Source of the DNA: Erysipelothrix rhusiopathiae
GTDB taxonomy: Bacteria; Bacillota_I; Bacilli_A; Erysipelotrichales; Erysipelotrichaceae
Reading direction: 5' to 3'
Length of the DNA: 64,000 nt
Assembly (NCBI RefSeq): GCF_900637845.1
Contig: NZ_LR134439.1
Span: 1,240,001 to 1,304,000, forward strand
Of the stretch, positions 62,054-64,000 are shown one piece after another; the stretch's first letter is position 1; each line of letters opens with the position of its first letter. A program made the position numbers and the translations under genes. Under the pieces are notes generated by a model, which searched no databases, was not told the DNA's origin, and saw nothing but the letters and a program-made list of their open reading frames with translations.

Positions 62054-62557
62054 TTAATTTGGTAAATTTTCCAGCGCGAAATTAGCTTGTTCTTCGGTGA
62101 AGTTTTCTCCATGTTCTGATACGAGTTGTTCCCAAATAGAATCACGAGACATGCTCATTCGAGATTGATAAGTTTTTGCTTTCTCCAGAGCATTTTTATT
62201 ATAATCTGCTTTGATATTCTCAATGGCATATTGTGCTGCCTCTTCTGGGAAATTTTCTCCATACTCTGAGACTAATTGATCATAAACACCGCGTTCTGAC
62301 ATATACATTCGTTCCGCATATTGTTGTCCTTTGATCAAAGCATTTTTATACTCAATCGGTACAGATTCTTTCTCTTTAACTGGCTCAGTTTTTGTTGTTT
62401 CTTCTTTTTATTCTTCTTTTGTTTCATCCTTTATATCTTTTTGTGTTTCTTTTGTTGGTTGTGCTACGGTTTCTTCATCTTTGGTACTTTCAGGTGTAGT
62501 TGAATTCGCCATGGCAATTCCAAACAACACGATTGAAGTTAATATAAAAAATGGCAT
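62054..62557 (-). pseudogene. Exported Ltp-domain protein interrupted by an in-frame stop
   Basis: The minus-strand frame from ATG 62557 encodes a signal-like segment MPFFILTSIVLFGIAMANS and a Thr/Glu/Lys-rich linker ending DETKEE, then a TAA at 62408-62410. The same frame continues without shift as KEETTKTEPVKEKESVPIEYKN and two Ltp-like repeats (YAERMYMSERGVYDQLVSEYGENFPEEAAQYAIENI and YQSRMSMSRDSIWEQLVSEHGENFTEEQANFALENL) to the stop at 62054. A single base change to GAA or AAA would restore about 167 residues. The family occurs in exported host- or phage-related lipoproteins, but no lipobox Cys is visible here. Confidence 0.7.
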
Positions 62558-62587
62558 TTTGTAGGCCAAAGAAAGAGAGTAAAATAT

Positions 62588-62613
62588 AATAAACCACTCG
62601 AAAGTGGTTTATT
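62588..62613. terminator. Palindromic hairpin between the OLD gene and the pseudogene
   Basis: Perfect 11-bp stem AATAAACCACT-CGAA-AGTGGTTTATT, usable on both strands; likely the terminator for transcripts from the OLD gene. Confidence 0.65.
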
Positions 62614-62634
62614 TATAAAATTGGGAGAAACATT

Positions 62635-62687
62635 AAAAAGCTCAAAAAGCTCAAAAAGCTCAAAAAGCTCAAAAAGCTTATTCCTAT
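62635..62687. repeat. Tandem 9-bp repeat AAAAAGCTC
   Basis: Five complete copies of AAAAAGCTC plus a final AAAAAGCT, without a mismatch. Located in a non-coding gap (62558-62782). No supported ORF uses it. Likely variable in copy number. Confidence 0.9.
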
Positions 62688-62782
62688 AGCCAAATAAGTA
62701 TAATAGAGCATTATATCGCAGTTTTTAATAATGATAGTTATAATATCAACACGATTTATTTATTCAATTTGATATATATATA

Positions 62783-64000
62783 CTATTTTTGTTTTAATAA
62801 GTATCTTATTTTACTTTCTAACTTTGCGATTTTTTGTGTCGTGGAATGCTCTAAATTATCAATAATCTCTTTTATTGTTATATCGTCGCATTTATATGAT
62901 AATTCAAGTAACATATTTTGGTAATCTTGTTTCAAAACATTTGTTGTTTTAAGTCTTAATATTGGGAGAATAGTGCCTATTTCTTTTTCGCCTAATATAG
63001 TTTCCATTTCCGAGACATTATTTTCACATACGGATAAAGTAATCATCTTCTGAGATTCAATTGGGCCATAAAATTTTTGTGCGGCCTCTAAACATTTTAC
63101 TCCTTCTGGATCATTGTCCCAAATACAGATATATGGTATTGAATAAGTAATGAAATAACTAATATTTTTATATATAGACTGCGCTCCTGTCCCTGGAAAT
63201 ATTCTAACGTCAGAATCCAAATTACAAAACAACTTAAGAAAATATAAATCATAAATACCCTCTACACAAATTACTTTAACATTCTCGGTATACACTTGAT
63301 CATACATAGGTATTCTTAGTGCGTCGTAAACAGCTTCTAATGCATGTGTTCTGTCTTTGTTAGAAATATTTGATTTATAGTTAGTAATATTGCTAACTAT
63401 AATATTTTTATCTTCTTTATGAGCAATTAGAATATTATTAGAAGGAACTATATCTGGGTTCAGTAGTGCTGGAGAATGAGTGGTATAAATAATGTAGTTA
63501 TCTACTGCTTGATATACTAGATTATTTAGAAGTTCGGTCTGGGCAGTAGAGTGTAAATAAGCGCCCGGCTCATCAATCAAAAATATTGTACAATTGGCAT
63601 TTTTTTTATAACTCGGTATAAAATTTGTGTTCATAATAAAGTTATAATACCATATAAAACCTTTGCTCCGACTTGATAATTCTGAAATACTATAACTTAA
63701 TCCTTCTTTGACTTCTACTATTCTGATTGATAATACATTTACATTTCCTTTTTTTTCTTCGTTACTTTCTGGATCGATAAAAGTTTGTGATTCTGTATTT
63801 AGGTCTAATTTAAACTTAATATTTTCTTTATCGGTCTTTAAATCCTTCCAAGCATTTTTAAAAGTATTTGACAAAGTAAGGCTAACGTCTTCTAAAAACA
63901 TGTCCTGATTATTTTTTTCAAGATCGAGCATTTTTGTAATATCAACTTCTTGATTGTAATTTTTAAGACTTACTTGTTTAAAAACGTTATTGAATATTTT
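62783..64000 (-). CDS. OLD-family ATPase-TOPRIM nuclease (5' part beyond window)
   Basis: C-terminal part of an overcoming-lysogenisation-defect type protein; the frame is open to base 64000, so the N-terminus with Walker A is missing. Seen in order: signature-like ISELSSRSKGFIWYY, Walker B CTIFLIDEPGAYLHS, switch His YTTHSPALL, then TOPRIM with ICVEGIYDLYFLKLF (Glu) and ICIWDNDPEGVKCL (DxD). Such proteins cleave DNA and include phage-defence nucleases (class 1 OLD, or GajA of Gabija). No helicase gene follows downstream, so Gabija with standard order is not supported here. The DNA is much more AT-rich than the core genes, suggesting acquisition. Confidence 0.85.
   Translation of the reverse strand, partial: KIFNNVFKQVSLKNYNQEVDITKMLDLEKNNQDMFLEDVSLTLSNTFKNAWKDLKTDKENIKFKLDLNTESQTFIDPESNEEKKGNVNVLSIRIVEVKEGLSYSISELSSRSKGFIWYYNFIMNTNFIPSYKKNANCTIFLIDEPGAYLHSTAQTELLNNLVYQAVDNYIIYTTHSPALLNPDIVPSNNILIAHKEDKNIIVSNITNYKSNISNKDRTHALEAVYDALRIPMYDQVYTENVKVICVEGIYDLYFLKLFCNLDSDVRIFPGTGAQSIYKNISYFITYSIPYICIWDNDPEGVKCLEAAQKFYGPIESQKMITLSVCENNVSEMETILGEKEIGTILPILRLKTTNVLKQDYQNMLLELSYKCDDITIKEIIDNLEHSTTQKIAKLESKIRYLLKQK

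Noticed and set aside
62321-62564. Plus-strand frames of 60 and 77 codons rich in Phe and Ser
   Set aside because: They are antisense to the coding-like frame of the Ltp pseudogene and have no SD; composition is a mirror of Glu/Lys codons.
62635-62687. CRISPR-like or coding use of the 9-bp repeats
   Set aside because: Units are contiguous, with no spacers, and far too short for CRISPR; no SD or plausible start for a coding use.
62783-64000. Gabija (GajAB) system
   Set aside because: The nuclease part would fit GajA, but no UvrD-like GajB follows downstream; the region upstream is outside the window, so it cannot be claimed.

Overview
This window is a low-GC Gram-positive chromosome segment, almost certainly from the Erysipelotrichia and most likely Erysipelothrix (inference). 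The evidence is Bacillus-like gene order (trmB - M42 peptidase - murC - ytxG - ytxH - ccpA; secDF-like - recJ - apt - rel - hisS - aspS; def - rnj; hrcA - grpE - dnaK - dnaJ), a cre/CcpA system, CIRCE sites, a T-box, a SAM-I riboswitch, and a large LPXTG-anchored GH85 endoglycosidase. It is mostly core chromosome. Only the right end (about 61.7-64 kb) looks accessory: it is AT-rich, with a broken gene, a 9-bp tandem repeat and an OLD-type ATPase running off the edge.

Layout. 1-1.7 kb: end of a XerD-like recombinase, a non-coding stretch with a candidate small RNA, then yceD-rpmF. 1.7-12.6 kb: cell-wall block (LCP ligase, HEPN/CBS protein, murB, murJ, then mraZ-rsmH-ftsL-pbpB-mraY-murD behind a four-repeat MraZ operator). 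12.6-23.9 kb: comN-like gene, degenerate SecDF homologue, recJ, Ig-like surface protein, apt, rel, T-box, hisS-aspS. 24-25.8 kb: L20-type leader, infC (ATT start), rpmI, rplT, MarR regulator. 25.8-33.4 kb: choline-kinase-like gene (minus), rdgB, membrane genes, trmL, ridA, yitT, SAM-I/metK, tmcAL (minus), trmB. 33.4-39.4 kb: M42 peptidase, lipoprotein, disordered protein, murC, ytxG, ytxH, ccpA. 39.5-44.2 kb: cre site and GH85 surface enzyme. 44.3-48.7 kb: structured leader or small RNA with a C-rich loop, NUDIX gene, then the minus-strand set def-rnj-metallophosphoesterase homologue-mnmM. 48.9-58 kb: ftsW/rodA, rsmD, hrcA-grpE-dnaK-dnaJ, clpB. 58-61.7 kb: YoaK-type protein, short GNAT, CPBP protease, unknown genes. 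61.7-64 kb: accessory edge.

How the genes work together. The dominant theme is envelope growth: murB, murC, murD, mraY, murJ, FtsL, PBP2, a SEDS protein and an LCP ligase supply and polymerise wall material. The second theme is translation and tRNA/rRNA maturation: infC, rpmI, rplT, rpmF, hisS, aspS, rsmH, rsmD, trmB, trmL, tmcAL, mnmM, def, RNase J. The third is stress control: HrcA/CIRCE with DnaK and ClpB, Rel (p)ppGpp, and CcpA. The least-explained items are two intergenic RNAs with C-rich loops (607-774 and 44336-44440), two homologues of core enzymes that have lost catalytic residues (SecDF-like 12890-14602 and metallophosphoesterase-like 45476-46294), a HEPN-like/CBS fusion (3124-3840) and the right-edge OLD gene.
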